Shown here piece by piece: positions 46,463 through 54,706 of a stretch of DNA of 64,000 nt. Position numbers and translations under genes: made by a program. The stretch covers positions 1 through 64,000 of the forward strand of contig CAVRZO010000011.1 of the NCBI GenBank assembly GCA_963725615.1. Reading direction: 5' to 3'. How positions within the stretch are numbered: position 1 is the stretch's first letter; every line of letters begins with the position of its first letter. The notes below the pieces were generated by a model, which saw nothing but the letters and a program-made list of their open reading frames with translations, was not told the origin of the DNA and made no database searches. This DNA is from JAIQFF01 sp963725615. Lineage in GTDB: Bacteria > Acidobacteriota > Terriglobia > Terriglobales > Acidobacteriaceae.

Positions 46463-48094
46463 ATGCACAATCACATTCTCTCGATCATTCTCTTCACGCC
46501 GCTGCTCGGCGCTCTTCTGCTTATTTTTGTGCCTCAAGAGAAGAAAGAAGCCACCCGCTGGATCGCAAACATTTTTGCGCTGGCCGGCCTGTTGGTTTCC
46601 ATCCCGCTGGTGCCGTGGTTCTGGGCGCAGCGCTTCGAACCCGGCTTCAAGTTCATGGAGGGCACACCCAACAACTGGATCCCTTCGATCGGCGCAGGCT
46701 ACGTCCTCGGCATTGACGGCATTTCCTTCTTGCTGATCATGCTGACCACGCTGCTGGGCTGGATTTCGATCCTCTCCTCATGGACCGCAATCGAGACCCG
46801 GGTGAAGGAGTACTACATCTGGTTCCTGGTCCTGCAGACTGGCATGCTGGGCGTCTTCATGGCGCTGGATTTCTTCCTCTTCTTCGTTTTCTGGGAAGCC
46901 ATGCTGGTCCCCATGTACCTGCTGATCGGCATCTGGGGCGGCCCGCGAAAACTCTACGCCGCGATCAAGTTCTTCCTCTACACCCTGATCGGTTCCGTGC
47001 TGATGCTACTGTCAGTTCTGTTCCTGTACTTCTACAATTTCCATCAGACTGGACAGTACACGTTCAGCATTCAGGCTCTGTATAAGACGGCCCCGCTGAT
47101 CTTCCACGATCCGGCGTATGGCTCGACATTCGCAATCCTGCTGTTCCTGGCATTTTTTCTGGCCTTCGCCATCAAGGTGCCAATGTTCCCGTTCCACACC
47201 TGGTTGCCCGACGCCCACGTGGAAGCTCCAACCGCTGGCTCGGTGATTCTGGCAGGCGTTCTGCTGAAGATGGGGACGTATGGCTTCGTCCGGTTTGCTT
47301 TGCCGTTCTTCCCAGATGTAGTCATGCATCCCAAAGTGCGCGGCTGGATGATTTTCCTTTCCATCGTCGGAATCATCTACGGCGCGCTGGTCTCCTTGAT
47401 GCAGAAGGACATGAAGAAGCTGGTGGCATACTCGTCCGTCAGCCACCTCGGCTTCTGCACCCTTGGAATCTTCGCGTTGAATCCGGCGGGGCTGAGCGGA
47501 TCGGTGTTGCAACAGATCAACCACGGTATCTCTACGGGCGCGCTGTTCTTGATCGTCGGCATCCTGTATGAGCGTCGCCACACCCGCGAAATATCCGAGT
47601 ATGGCGGCATCTCGAACGTGATGCCGGTTTACGCCACCATCACCATGATCATGTTCCTTTCTTCCATGGGACTCCCGCTGCTTAATGGATTCGTGGGCGA
47701 GTTCACCATTCTGCAGGGTACGTTCATGGAGAACTGGAAGTGGGCGGCATGGGCTGTTCCGGGCGTGATTCTCGCAGCTGCATACCTGCTGTGGCTCTAC
47801 CAGCGAGTGTTTTTCGGAACGGTCACCAATCCCAAGAATGAAAAGCTGCATGACCTTACGCCGCGCGAACTGCTGACCTTCGCGCCGTTGGTCATCATTG
47901 CGTTCTGGATCGGCCTCTATCCCAAACCTTTCTTCCAGATTCTGGAGCAGCCGGTAAACCAGATCGTTTACACCGTGAGAGGGAAAGACTATCCGGGCGT
48001 GCAAAATGTGAATGCCGCGATCCGGCCGGCGGATGAGGCCGCGGATGCAGAGGCAGCACAGGCGGCTTTGAACCAGGCGAAGGGAACCAAATAA
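46463..48094 (+). CDS. nuoM: NADH-quinone oxidoreductase subunit M (NuoM)
   Basis: Antiporter-like proton-pumping subunit, 543 residues with 14 helices. Conserved: FWEAMLVPMYLLIGIWGG with the TM5 Glu, KVPMFPFHTWLPDAHVEAP with the TM7 Lys and His, KKLVAYSSVSHLGFCTLG, INHGISTGALFLIVG, and LPLLNGFVGEF. It ends directly at the GTG of nuoN. A charged tail (DEAADAEAAQAALNQ) closes the protein. Confidence 0.94.
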   Translation: MHNHILSIILFTPLLGALLLIFVPQEKKEATRWIANIFALAGLLVSIPLVPWFWAQRFEPGFKFMEGTPNNWIPSIGAGYVLGIDGISFLLIMLTTLLGWISILSSWTAIETRVKEYYIWFLVLQTGMLGVFMALDFFLFFVFWEAMLVPMYLLIGIWGGPRKLYAAIKFFLYTLIGSVLMLLSVLFLYFYNFHQTGQYTFSIQALYKTAPLIFHDPAYGSTFAILLFLAFFLAFAIKVPMFPFHTWLPDAHVEAPTAGSVILAGVLLKMGTYGFVRFALPFFPDVVMHPKVRGWMIFLSIVGIIYGALVSLMQKDMKKLVAYSSVSHLGFCTLGIFALNPAGLSGSVLQQINHGISTGALFLIVGILYERRHTREISEYGGISNVMPVYATITMIMFLSSMGLPLLNGFVGEFTILQGTFMENWKWAAWAVPGVILAAAYLLWLYQRVFFGTVTNPKNEKLHDLTPRELLTFAPLVIIAFWIGLYPKPFFQILEQPVNQIVYTVRGKDYPGVQNVNAAIRPADEAADAEAAQAALNQAKGTK

Positions 48095-49645
48095 GTGTCC
48101 GGGAACATGGCGCAAAATTTCGGCAGGGTCGACTACCTGATGGCTTTACCCATCATTCTGCTGACCCTGTTCGCTTTGGGCATATTGCTGTTGGATCTCA
48201 TGCTGCCCGCGCAATGGAAAAAAATCAATGCGGTGACGGCTTTTGTCGGGATCCTATTCTCTGCCGCCGGAGTGGTCAAGATTCAGTTCGCCTTGAATGC
48301 CGCCGGAGTTCCGGGAGAATCCGCCTTCCTGAACTCGATGGTGGTGGACCGCTTCACTATCTACTTCTGGTACCTGTTCCTCGCCGGCACCGCGATTTCC
48401 ATCCTGATGTCCGTGCGCTATCTCGAAATCGAACACGAAAATCACGGCGAGTTTTATGCACTGCTCTTGTTCTCAGTCGTGGGCATGATGTGCATGGCCG
48501 CGGGTTTCGACGTGGTGCTTATTTTCATCGGCCTGGAGCTGATGGCGATTTCCACCTACGTGCTGGTCGGATTCCTCCGCACCGACCGCCGATCGAATGA
48601 AGCCGCGCTGAAGTATCTTCTGCTGGGAGCATTTTCATCCGGCATATTCGCCTATGGCTTGTCGCTCTTTTACGGGCTGACGGGCAGCACCAGCCTGCTG
48701 GGGATCAGGAGCGGCCTGGTCCGCCTCGCGGCGGCCCATCCTGATCACATCGACCCGATTGCTGTGATCGCGCTGCTGACCACTTCGGTAGGCCTGTTCT
48801 TCAAAATTGCGGCCATCCCCTTTCACCAATGGCTGCCGGACGCCTACGAAGGCGCGCCGACCAGCGTCACCGGATTCATGTCAGTCGCGGTCAAGGCTGC
48901 AGCCTGGGCCATGCTGCTGCGCATCTTCCTCTGGGGTCTGTATCCTCTGCGCACCGTCTATGTGCCGTTGCTTATCTTCGTTTCGATCCTGACCATGACC
49001 GGAGCGAATCTGGCAGCGCTGACCCAAAGCAACCTGAAACGATTGCTGGCGTACTCGTCCATCGCTCACGTCGGTTACATGCTGCTGGGCCTGGTCGCGC
49101 TGGCTTCAGTCACGTACCCGGCGCCGGCGTTTTTCGACGGACTCAAGGGCATCCTGCTGTATCTGCTGGTGTACACCTTCATGAACCTGGGGGCGTTCGG
49201 CGTGATTGCGTCGCTGCGCCAGCGCAACGTCATAGGCGATGAAATGGACGACATCGCAGGCCTCTACTTCCGCGCTCCTACCGAGGCCGTGCTGATGCTG
49301 ATCTTCCTGCTGTCGCTCGCCGGGATCCCGCCGCTGGCGGGCTTCTACGGAAAATATTTTATTTTCCTGAGCCTGATTGAAAGCGGCCACTACTGGCTGG
49401 CGTCGCTCGCCGTGCTGTACGCCGTCTTCGGACTCTACTACTACATGCGCATCGCCAATCAGATGTTCATGCGTGAAGCGCTGGACAAGACTCCGCTCCC
49501 GATCAGCGTCGGGATGCGGTTGGCCCTGGGCGTTTCTGCTCTTGCTACCGTCTACATCGGAATCTTCCCCGAGCAATTCATCCGCATCGTGAACTGGTCG
49601 CTGGGCATCGCCCAGACCGCGTCAGTCGCCAGTCTGGTACGCTAA
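48095..49645 (+). CDS. nuoN: NADH-quinone oxidoreductase subunit N (NuoN)
   Basis: Third antiporter-like subunit, 516 residues, 14 helices. Conserved: FIGLELMAISTYVLVGFLRTD with the TM5 Glu, FFKIAAIPFHQWLPDAYEGAP with the TM7 Lys, LKRLLAYSSIAHVGYMLLG, and GIPPLAGFYGKYF. GTG 48095 abuts the nuoM stop; ATG 48107 is an alternative. It is the last nuo gene and is followed within 50 bp by Fo genes. Confidence 0.93.
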   Translation: MSGNMAQNFGRVDYLMALPIILLTLFALGILLLDLMLPAQWKKINAVTAFVGILFSAAGVVKIQFALNAAGVPGESAFLNSMVVDRFTIYFWYLFLAGTAISILMSVRYLEIEHENHGEFYALLLFSVVGMMCMAAGFDVVLIFIGLELMAISTYVLVGFLRTDRRSNEAALKYLLLGAFSSGIFAYGLSLFYGLTGSTSLLGIRSGLVRLAAAHPDHIDPIAVIALLTTSVGLFFKIAAIPFHQWLPDAYEGAPTSVTGFMSVAVKAAAWAMLLRIFLWGLYPLRTVYVPLLIFVSILTMTGANLAALTQSNLKRLLAYSSIAHVGYMLLGLVALASVTYPAPAFFDGLKGILLYLLVYTFMNLGAFGVIASLRQRNVIGDEMDDIAGLYFRAPTEAVLMLIFLLSLAGIPPLAGFYGKYFIFLSLIESGHYWLASLAVLYAVFGLYYYMRIANQMFMREALDKTPLPISVGMRLALGVSALATVYIGIFPEQFIRIVNWSLGIAQTASVASLVR

Positions 49646-49694
49646 GACGACAATTTGAGGACGCGGTGCAGGGAAGCGCCCTGTTCCTGTCGCC

Positions 49695-49928
49695 ATGTCT
49701 GATCAGGACGACAATTCGAAAAAAGAAAGAAGTACCTGGATCCAGATGGCCAAGTACAGCCAGCTGGCCTTCGTGTTTCCGGCGGCAACGGTTGCAGGCT
49801 GGCTGATTGGCGTGGCCCTCGACCGCTGGCTGCACACAACCTGGCTCTATATCGCCGGATTGATCGTGGGCATTATTGCGGGCTTCGTGGAGTTGATCCG
49901 GGCCGCGATGTCCGCAGAATCCAAGTGA
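49695..49928 (+). CDS. AtpZ/AtpI-like ATP synthase accessory protein
   Basis: A 77-residue membrane protein with two helices (FVFPAATVAGWLIGVALDRWL and LYIAGLIVGIIAGFVELIRA) and a charged N-terminus (SDQDDNSKKERS). The GxxxGxxxD pattern at the end of helix 1 is typical of AtpZ-type subunits that aid Fo assembly or Mg2+ and Ca2+ entry. It lies 11 bp before the next small Fo gene. Confidence 0.8.
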   Translation: MSDQDDNSKKERSTWIQMAKYSQLAFVFPAATVAGWLIGVALDRWLHTTWLYIAGLIVGIIAGFVELIRAAMSAESK

Positions 49929-49938
49929 TGGCCCGCCC

Positions 49939-50412
49939 ATGACCACTGCCGAACCTTTTTCTTCGAAAGTAGTGTCTTCGAAATCAGTGAGCACGAACCC
50001 AAACAGTGAAGCCTTCTATTCGGGCGCGCTTGATCGCATCTCGCGCCTCATGGTTGTGCTGGCGGTCGTATTGAGCACCGCTGCCTGGTGGCGCTACGGC
50101 TGGCGCATCGCTCTGGGTTTCGCCTGTGGAAGCGCCCTCGCCTATCTGAATTTCCACTGGCTGAAGCGAGTCGTGATCGCATTGGCCGACCGCGCCACCC
50201 ACTCCGGCCAGACGCAATCCAGCCAGGGAGTGGTGTTGCGCTTCCTGCTTCGCTACGTTTTGATGGCCCTCGGAGCCTATGTTATATTCACTGTTTCCCG
50301 CGCGAGTCTTTACGGGCTGTTTGCGGGCTTGTTCCTGCCCGTAGCTGCCATTGCGTGCGAAGCCGCCTATGAGTTGTGGGTCGCTCTAACGAAATCAGCT
50401 TCTGGCTACTAG
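49939..50412 (+). CDS. ATP synthase subunit I-like protein (AtpI)
   Basis: A 157-residue membrane protein with four hydrophobic stretches: about residues 38-53, 57-72, 98-118 and 122-145. FYSGALDRISRLMVVLAVVL and GFACGSALAYLNFHWLKRVV fit the ATP_synt_I family, which assists c-ring assembly. The last codons (Ser-Ala-Ser-Gly-Tyr-stop) lie inside a word repeat (50397 onwards), so the natural C-terminus may have been replaced. Confidence 0.75.
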   Translation: MTTAEPFSSKVVSSKSVSTNPNSEAFYSGALDRISRLMVVLAVVLSTAAWWRYGWRIALGFACGSALAYLNFHWLKRVVIALADRATHSGQTQSSQGVVLRFLLRYVLMALGAYVIFTVSRASLYGLFAGLFLPVAAIACEAAYELWVALTKSASGY

Positions 50413-50503
50413 CTGCTGGCCTCTAGCTTGAATCCCAAACTCGCGATGGAATTTTTTATTTGCGATTTTAAACTAGGAGCCAGAAGCTAGTAGCTAGAAG
50501 CCT
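50397..50503. repeat. GCTAGAAGC-type word repeat pair between atpI and atpB
   Basis: AGCTTCTGGCTACTAGCTGC at the left and GGAGCCAGAAGCTAGTAGC at the right are inverse versions of the array at 43756-43817, around an AT-rich centre. The left end supplies the atpI stop codon; the right end runs to within 6 bp of the atpB ATG. Confidence 0.7.
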
Positions 50504-50508
50504 GCTTC

Positions 50509-51270
50509 ATGCCTGAACAACTCTGGTTTACCGAACTTCTGAACCACCTCGTCGCGAGCCCGGTCACGGGACTGATGCGGGCGCTCCACATTGAACCCCA
50601 GTATCCCCAGGCACCGATATCGAATCCGGTGGCGATGCAACTCCTGGTCTTTTTATTTCTGGTGCTGGTGTTCTTCATGGTGCGATCGAGACTGTCCGTG
50701 GACAAGCCGGGCGCCCTGCAACACATCTTTGAAGGGGCTCACGGCTTCGTCGAGGACCAGAGCCATGAAATCATTGGCCACGGCAGTTCAGCTTTTACGC
50801 CTTTCCTGATGACCCTGGCCCTTTTCATTCTTATCTGCAACCTGATTGGTCTGATTCCAGGCTTCGAATCGCCCACAGCCGTCCCCATTGTTCCTCTGGG
50901 CTGCGCGGTTTGTGCTTTCATCTACTACCACGTCCAGGGAATCCGGAAAAAGGGAGTCGGCCACTACGCGGCGCATTTCCTGGGGCCGTCGGATGCCAGC
51001 ATGTCCCTGTTCATCCGGGTTCCGCTGTCTATTTTGATGTTACCGATCGAGATCGTGAGCCACTTAGCTCGGGTGCTTTCATTGACCATCCGTCTTTGGG
51101 CCAACATGTTTGCCGGCGATCTGGTCACCATGGCCTTCTTTTCCATGATCTCCGTGGGCGTGCCGGTAGTATTTCTCGGACTGCACATCGGCGTGTCGTT
51201 TCTACAGACGTACATTTTCATCCTGCTCACGATGGTGTATCTGTCGGGCGCAGTGGCGGAAGAGCACTAG
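50509..51270 (+). CDS. atpB: ATP synthase Fo subunit a (AtpB)
   Basis: Stator subunit forming the ion half-channels, 253 residues with about six helices. LSLTIRLWANMFAGDLVTM carries the essential Arg, and FLQTYIFILLTMVYLSGAVAEEH is the conserved last helix. No Shine-Dalgarno is seen; a word repeat precedes the start. Subunit b (atpF) and the F1 genes are not in the window. Confidence 0.93.
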   Translation: MPEQLWFTELLNHLVASPVTGLMRALHIEPQYPQAPISNPVAMQLLVFLFLVLVFFMVRSRLSVDKPGALQHIFEGAHGFVEDQSHEIIGHGSSAFTPFLMTLALFILICNLIGLIPGFESPTAVPIVPLGCAVCAFIYYHVQGIRKKGVGHYAAHFLGPSDASMSLFIRVPLSILMLPIEIVSHLARVLSLTIRLWANMFAGDLVTMAFFSMISVGVPVVFLGLHIGVSFLQTYIFILLTMVYLSGAVAEEH

Positions 51271-51358
51271 TACAGTAGTCGTTCAGCGTGAGGGCGTCTG
51301 CACTACAAACGGACGTCAACCACCCACTGGCGGCAATTCATAGCGCGAGGAAAACAAA

Positions 51359-51661
51359 ATGCGGAAACTGAGTTATCTGTTCATGACACTTTCATTGCTT
51401 TGCTTCGCCGTGCCTGCGTTCGCTCAGGGTGCGGAAGCGGCAGGCACCAACTGGGTGGCAATCACCGCCGGCTTTTCCATGGCGATTGCTTCGGGCTTGT
51501 GCGCGTTGGGCCAGGCAAAGGCCACGGCGTCCGCCGCTGAAGCCCTGGGACGCAATCCTGCGGCCCGTCCGGGAATTCAGCTGGCGCTGATTCTTGGCCT
51601 GGCTCTGATTGAGTCGCTGGCGCTCTACACGCTGGCGATTATTATCGTGAAGGTAAAGTAG
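51359..51661 (+). CDS. atpE: ATP synthase Fo subunit c (AtpE) with N-terminal signal-like helix
   Basis: Ring subunit that carries the coupling ion, 100 residues. It has a signal-peptide-like N-terminus (residues 1-23, LLCFAVPAFAQ), then helix 1 with Gln52, loop RNPAA (65-69), and helix 2 with the ion-binding Glu85. Aligned to the Ilyobacter c subunit by the loop Arg, Gln52, Glu85, Ser86 and Tyr90 match Gln32, Glu65, Ser66 and Tyr70 of the Na+ site; Pro28 is Cys48 and Thr67 is Leu87. The Na+-type residues are seen; Na+ use is inference. Confidence 0.92.
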   Translation: MRKLSYLFMTLSLLCFAVPAFAQGAEAAGTNWVAITAGFSMAIASGLCALGQAKATASAAEALGRNPAARPGIQLALILGLALIESLALYTLAIIIVKVK

Positions 51662-51689
51662 AAAGGCATCGCTAAGATTGAAAAGCCTC

Positions 51690-51742
51690 TGGTGGACCCA
51701 CCCTTTCGCAAAGTACGCGAAGAGGGTGGGGCACCCGGGGCT
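51690..51742. terminator. CCACCC...GGGTGG hairpin repeat (copy 2), between convergent genes
   Basis: CCACCCTTTCGC pairs with GCGAAGAGGGTGG (51698-51729), followed by GGCACCCGGGG. It lies between the atpE stop and the stop of the HEAT/PilZ gene on the other strand, so it may end both transcripts. Same family as 29250-29305. Confidence 0.6.
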
Positions 51743-51769
51743 TTCTCTTTTGGAAGTGAGAATCCGCGA

Positions 51770-54478
51770 TTACGTCAGTTGCGGTTTACGTTTGCCGTCC
51801 CAGTCGCCTTCTTTGGTCCCTGACGAGTTCTCCAGAGAGTCAATCAGGATGCGGCGCAGGCGGTAGCGGCTTTCCAAATCAGTATTCACGATCTCAAATC
51901 CGACTTCGTTTACTCGTGCGCGCCGCAGCAGCACTTGTCCCCGTATGTGGCGAGCGCCGGCGGCAATATCAATGTTGGCTTCCGAGCCCACGCGGAGATT
52001 GTCTTCTTTGGTGCCCATGCCGCCACCCAGGCTCAATTCACGAATCAGAATGTTGGATTTTCCCCAGGAGCTGCTGATGGTCGCATGTAGTGTTTTCCGC
52101 AGCACAATGCGTTCATAGCGCCGCTGCCTTACCCAGGGGCAGGCGGGCGCCGAATCCAGAGGTGCGATAGCCAACTCTCCGGGTTCCAGTCCGCTTTCCG
52201 CCATGACCTGGCTGCCGTAGCGAGGATCGATCTTTACCAGCGCCTGGGCCGCGGCCACGCGCAATTCGCGGTGATGGGTCCATCTCCACATCTTCTTCGC
52301 TTCGAGCAGGCCGCGCAGTACCGGCACCGCATCGTTTTCCCGCAACCGGCCCAGCGACTCCACCGCCTTCAACTGAATCAGCGCCGAGCGTCCCTGGGCT
52401 TCTCCCGCTTCGGCCATGACCACCAGTGACGGGACCGCCGTGCGATCGCCGCTCATGCCAATCTCGTCAATGGCCTGGGGCAGAACCAGCGAATCAAGAA
52501 TCTCCAGCAGCTCCAGCAACGAACGTCCGCGATCATGCGCTGCGCCGTATGCAATCTGTCGCACCACCACGTCGTGATAAAACCGGTTCCATTCGGGTAG
52601 ACGCGTGGGCAGCAGTTCGAGCAGGGTAGGCACATCGAGGCGGCTCAGCAGACCTACCACTGCGGCGGCCTGGCGGGGTTGGCCGGTGCGCACCATCTCT
52701 CGCAGTTGTTGTAGTGCGGGCGCTCCCAACTCCTTCACAATGTCCATGATGCGGTCGCATTCTTCACGCCGCATGCAGCGGAAGAATCTTTCCGAGAGGT
52801 GTTCCACTGCCGCCTGCGACGTCCGGCGCAGGACCTGAAGCAGGTCCGCCGGAAGCTGCGGCAGGTACATGGCTTCTTCGATGAATTCGGGCAAACGGTT
52901 TTCCACGCCGATGCGAGGCCGGAGTTCAGTAGCCAGCACGGGCCGTTGCCGCGCGATGTTCTCCATCGCGATGCAGAGTTCGTTCAGTGCGCCAAATTGC
53001 TTGTTGGTGCTGGCTTCCGTGCTAAGGCGCACAAAGGCGGCGCTCAACATGCTTTGCAGGTCGGGATCCGATTCCTGGCCCATCAGCTCGCCGATCTTGC
53101 GGATCGACATCGCCATCAATTCGCCGCCGGCTCCTGCGAACAGGTCGGCCAGCTGGCTGATGCCGGTCGCAATCCTGCGCCGCGGCTCGGAATCTTTCGC
53201 ATCCAGACAGCTCAAGTAGTTCTGCAGAATGGCAATTGCGGTTTCCTTGTCGCCACGGTCCAGCAAGATCTCGACGAACTGGCGTACGTTGCGCGGCGGT
53301 ACACAGGGCGCTTCATGCGACAGCAGAACGCTTTTCTTGCCCGCTTCCGGCACTTCGGCCCAGAACATCCGGTCCAGGATGTCGGCATGCGATTCCACCA
53401 GAATGCCGGCCTTGCTCATCTTGTCTTCCTGGAGCTTCAGGATCTGGCGCAGGGTGTCCATCTGCCGGCTCATGTGCTCCATCATCTGGTGCACCGCGTT
53501 GACCTTCACTTCGCCCTTCTGGAAACGTTCCAGGGCGAAACGAATGGCCATGTGCTCGGCCGCTTTCATCAGCAGGGGTGTGTTGTCCGATTGCTCCGCA
53601 TTGACATTGACTTGGGCCGCCAGACTGCCCAGCAACTGCTGCAGGTTGATCTTGGTGTTGGGGTCAACCGTGCTGAGTTCTTTCTGCAACGATTCTGTAT
53701 CGGCGCTGGGATCTCCGCCCACTTCGCCAAATCGAGTCAGCAGACGAATCGTCTGAATGACTTCTTCCTCCTGCAAGGGCACGACGCCGCCCGCCCAGGT
53801 CCCGCCACCGGTGACTGGGACAGCGCCTTCCACCGCGGGGCCAACGTTCGGAACGCTGCCCACGGGAGCGCCGCCGGGGACACCACCGCTCTTTGCGCCT
53901 TCTGCGGCCGCGATCAACTGCAAGAGCTTCTGCGGATCGTTCAGCCATTGCTTGAATTCCGGACCCAGCGTCTGGGCCGCAATCTGGGCCGCAATGCTGA
54001 TCTCGCCGGTAGACGGATCGGCGGCCACAAACCTGACTTCGTTGATGCGGATCGAGGCCGTCTTGCTGTCGCCAAATGTGCTCTTGATTTCTTTGACCAC
54101 GTCCTGGGCACGGGATCCGCCCAAGGCAAAGGCCCGTACCAATTGGACAAATTCTTCCTTCGTAACCTGGTTTGAAAAATGGATGCTGGCCAGACCCGCT
54201 GTCGTCAGCAGTTGCGCGAAGCTGCGTTCCGCCTGCCCCGTTTCCAGCGGAGTTCCATCCAACAGGAGTTTGTTTTCCGAGACGCCCAGCAGGAACGACC
54301 CTTCAGCTCCCTGGGGCAGGCCGTCCTGCAATTCTTTCCAGGTAACCGCAAACTGCCCCTCAGTGCGCTTGTGATCGAGGCCGTAGAGGCGGACGTACTT
54401 GACCAATATGTTCAGGCTGTGGACAAACGCCCGGGCGGACGCGATCCTGCTGCCTTTACTTGTGTCTGCCGTTTGGAT
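51770..54478 (-). CDS. HEAT-repeat protein with C-terminal PilZ-like domain
   Basis: A cytoplasmic protein of about 902 residues. The N-terminal part is unknown (LYGLDHKRTEGQF), followed by a Gly/Pro/Val-rich linker near residue 200, a long helical section, HEAT-like pairs (VPSLVVMAEAGEAQGRSALI, VPVLRGLLEAKK), and a PilZ-like beta domain at the end. This last part has YERIVLRKTLHATI and ELSLGGG, resembling the c-di-GMP motif. The first standard start codon is TTG 54406, but conserved-looking residues (ARAFVHSLNILVKY) lie upstream in frame. An AAGAGGAG sits 6 bp before ATC at 54478, which I take as the likely start. Confidence 0.65.
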   Translation of the reverse strand: MQTADTSKGSRIASARAFVHSLNILVKYVRLYGLDHKRTEGQFAVTWKELQDGLPQGAEGSFLLGVSENKLLLDGTPLETGQAERSFAQLLTTAGLASIHFSNQVTKEEFVQLVRAFALGGSRAQDVVKEIKSTFGDSKTASIRINEVRFVAADPSTGEISIAAQIAAQTLGPEFKQWLNDPQKLLQLIAAAEGAKSGGVPGGAPVGSVPNVGPAVEGAVPVTGGGTWAGGVVPLQEEEVIQTIRLLTRFGEVGGDPSADTESLQKELSTVDPNTKINLQQLLGSLAAQVNVNAEQSDNTPLLMKAAEHMAIRFALERFQKGEVKVNAVHQMMEHMSRQMDTLRQILKLQEDKMSKAGILVESHADILDRMFWAEVPEAGKKSVLLSHEAPCVPPRNVRQFVEILLDRGDKETAIAILQNYLSCLDAKDSEPRRRIATGISQLADLFAGAGGELMAMSIRKIGELMGQESDPDLQSMLSAAFVRLSTEASTNKQFGALNELCIAMENIARQRPVLATELRPRIGVENRLPEFIEEAMYLPQLPADLLQVLRRTSQAAVEHLSERFFRCMRREECDRIMDIVKELGAPALQQLREMVRTGQPRQAAAVVGLLSRLDVPTLLELLPTRLPEWNRFYHDVVVRQIAYGAAHDRGRSLLELLEILDSLVLPQAIDEIGMSGDRTAVPSLVVMAEAGEAQGRSALIQLKAVESLGRLRENDAVPVLRGLLEAKKMWRWTHHRELRVAAAQALVKIDPRYGSQVMAESGLEPGELAIAPLDSAPACPWVRQRRYERIVLRKTLHATISSSWGKSNILIRELSLGGGMGTKEDNLRVGSEANIDIAAGARHIRGQVLLRRARVNEVGFEIVNTDLESRYRLRRILIDSLENSSGTKEGDWDGKRKPQLT

Positions 54479-54599
54479 ACGCGGCTCCTCTTGCTGTCTA
54501 GGGTTACCGGCTAAGGGTAATGCGAAACCGTGAGAAGATACACATTACGGAGGTAATAGAGCGCATTGGCCTTCCGTGAGGACTTGCAGGCCGCCTTTC

Positions 54600-54676
54600 A
54601 GTCGTCAGTCTTCAGTCGTCGGTCGTCAGCTGAAGACATAAGACTGGCTGACGACCGATGACTGAAGACTGACGAC
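54600..54676. repeat. Near-perfect 30-bp inverted repeat of CTGACGACTGA words
   Basis: Arms 54601-54630 and 54647-54676 are 30 bases each with one mismatch, around a 16-base loop. The words match the arrays before nuoL and nuoM. It lies between the divergent HEAT/PilZ and CHAD genes. Confidence 0.75.
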
Positions 54677-54706
54677 CCCGCGACCAGCTAAACTATTCCT
54701 CTGCCC

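Noticed and set aside
52799..54175. Plus-strand open frame of 458 codons inside the HEAT/PilZ gene
   Set aside because: Composition is His/Gln/Arg-rich, typical of an antisense frame; the minus-strand protein has recognisable domains.
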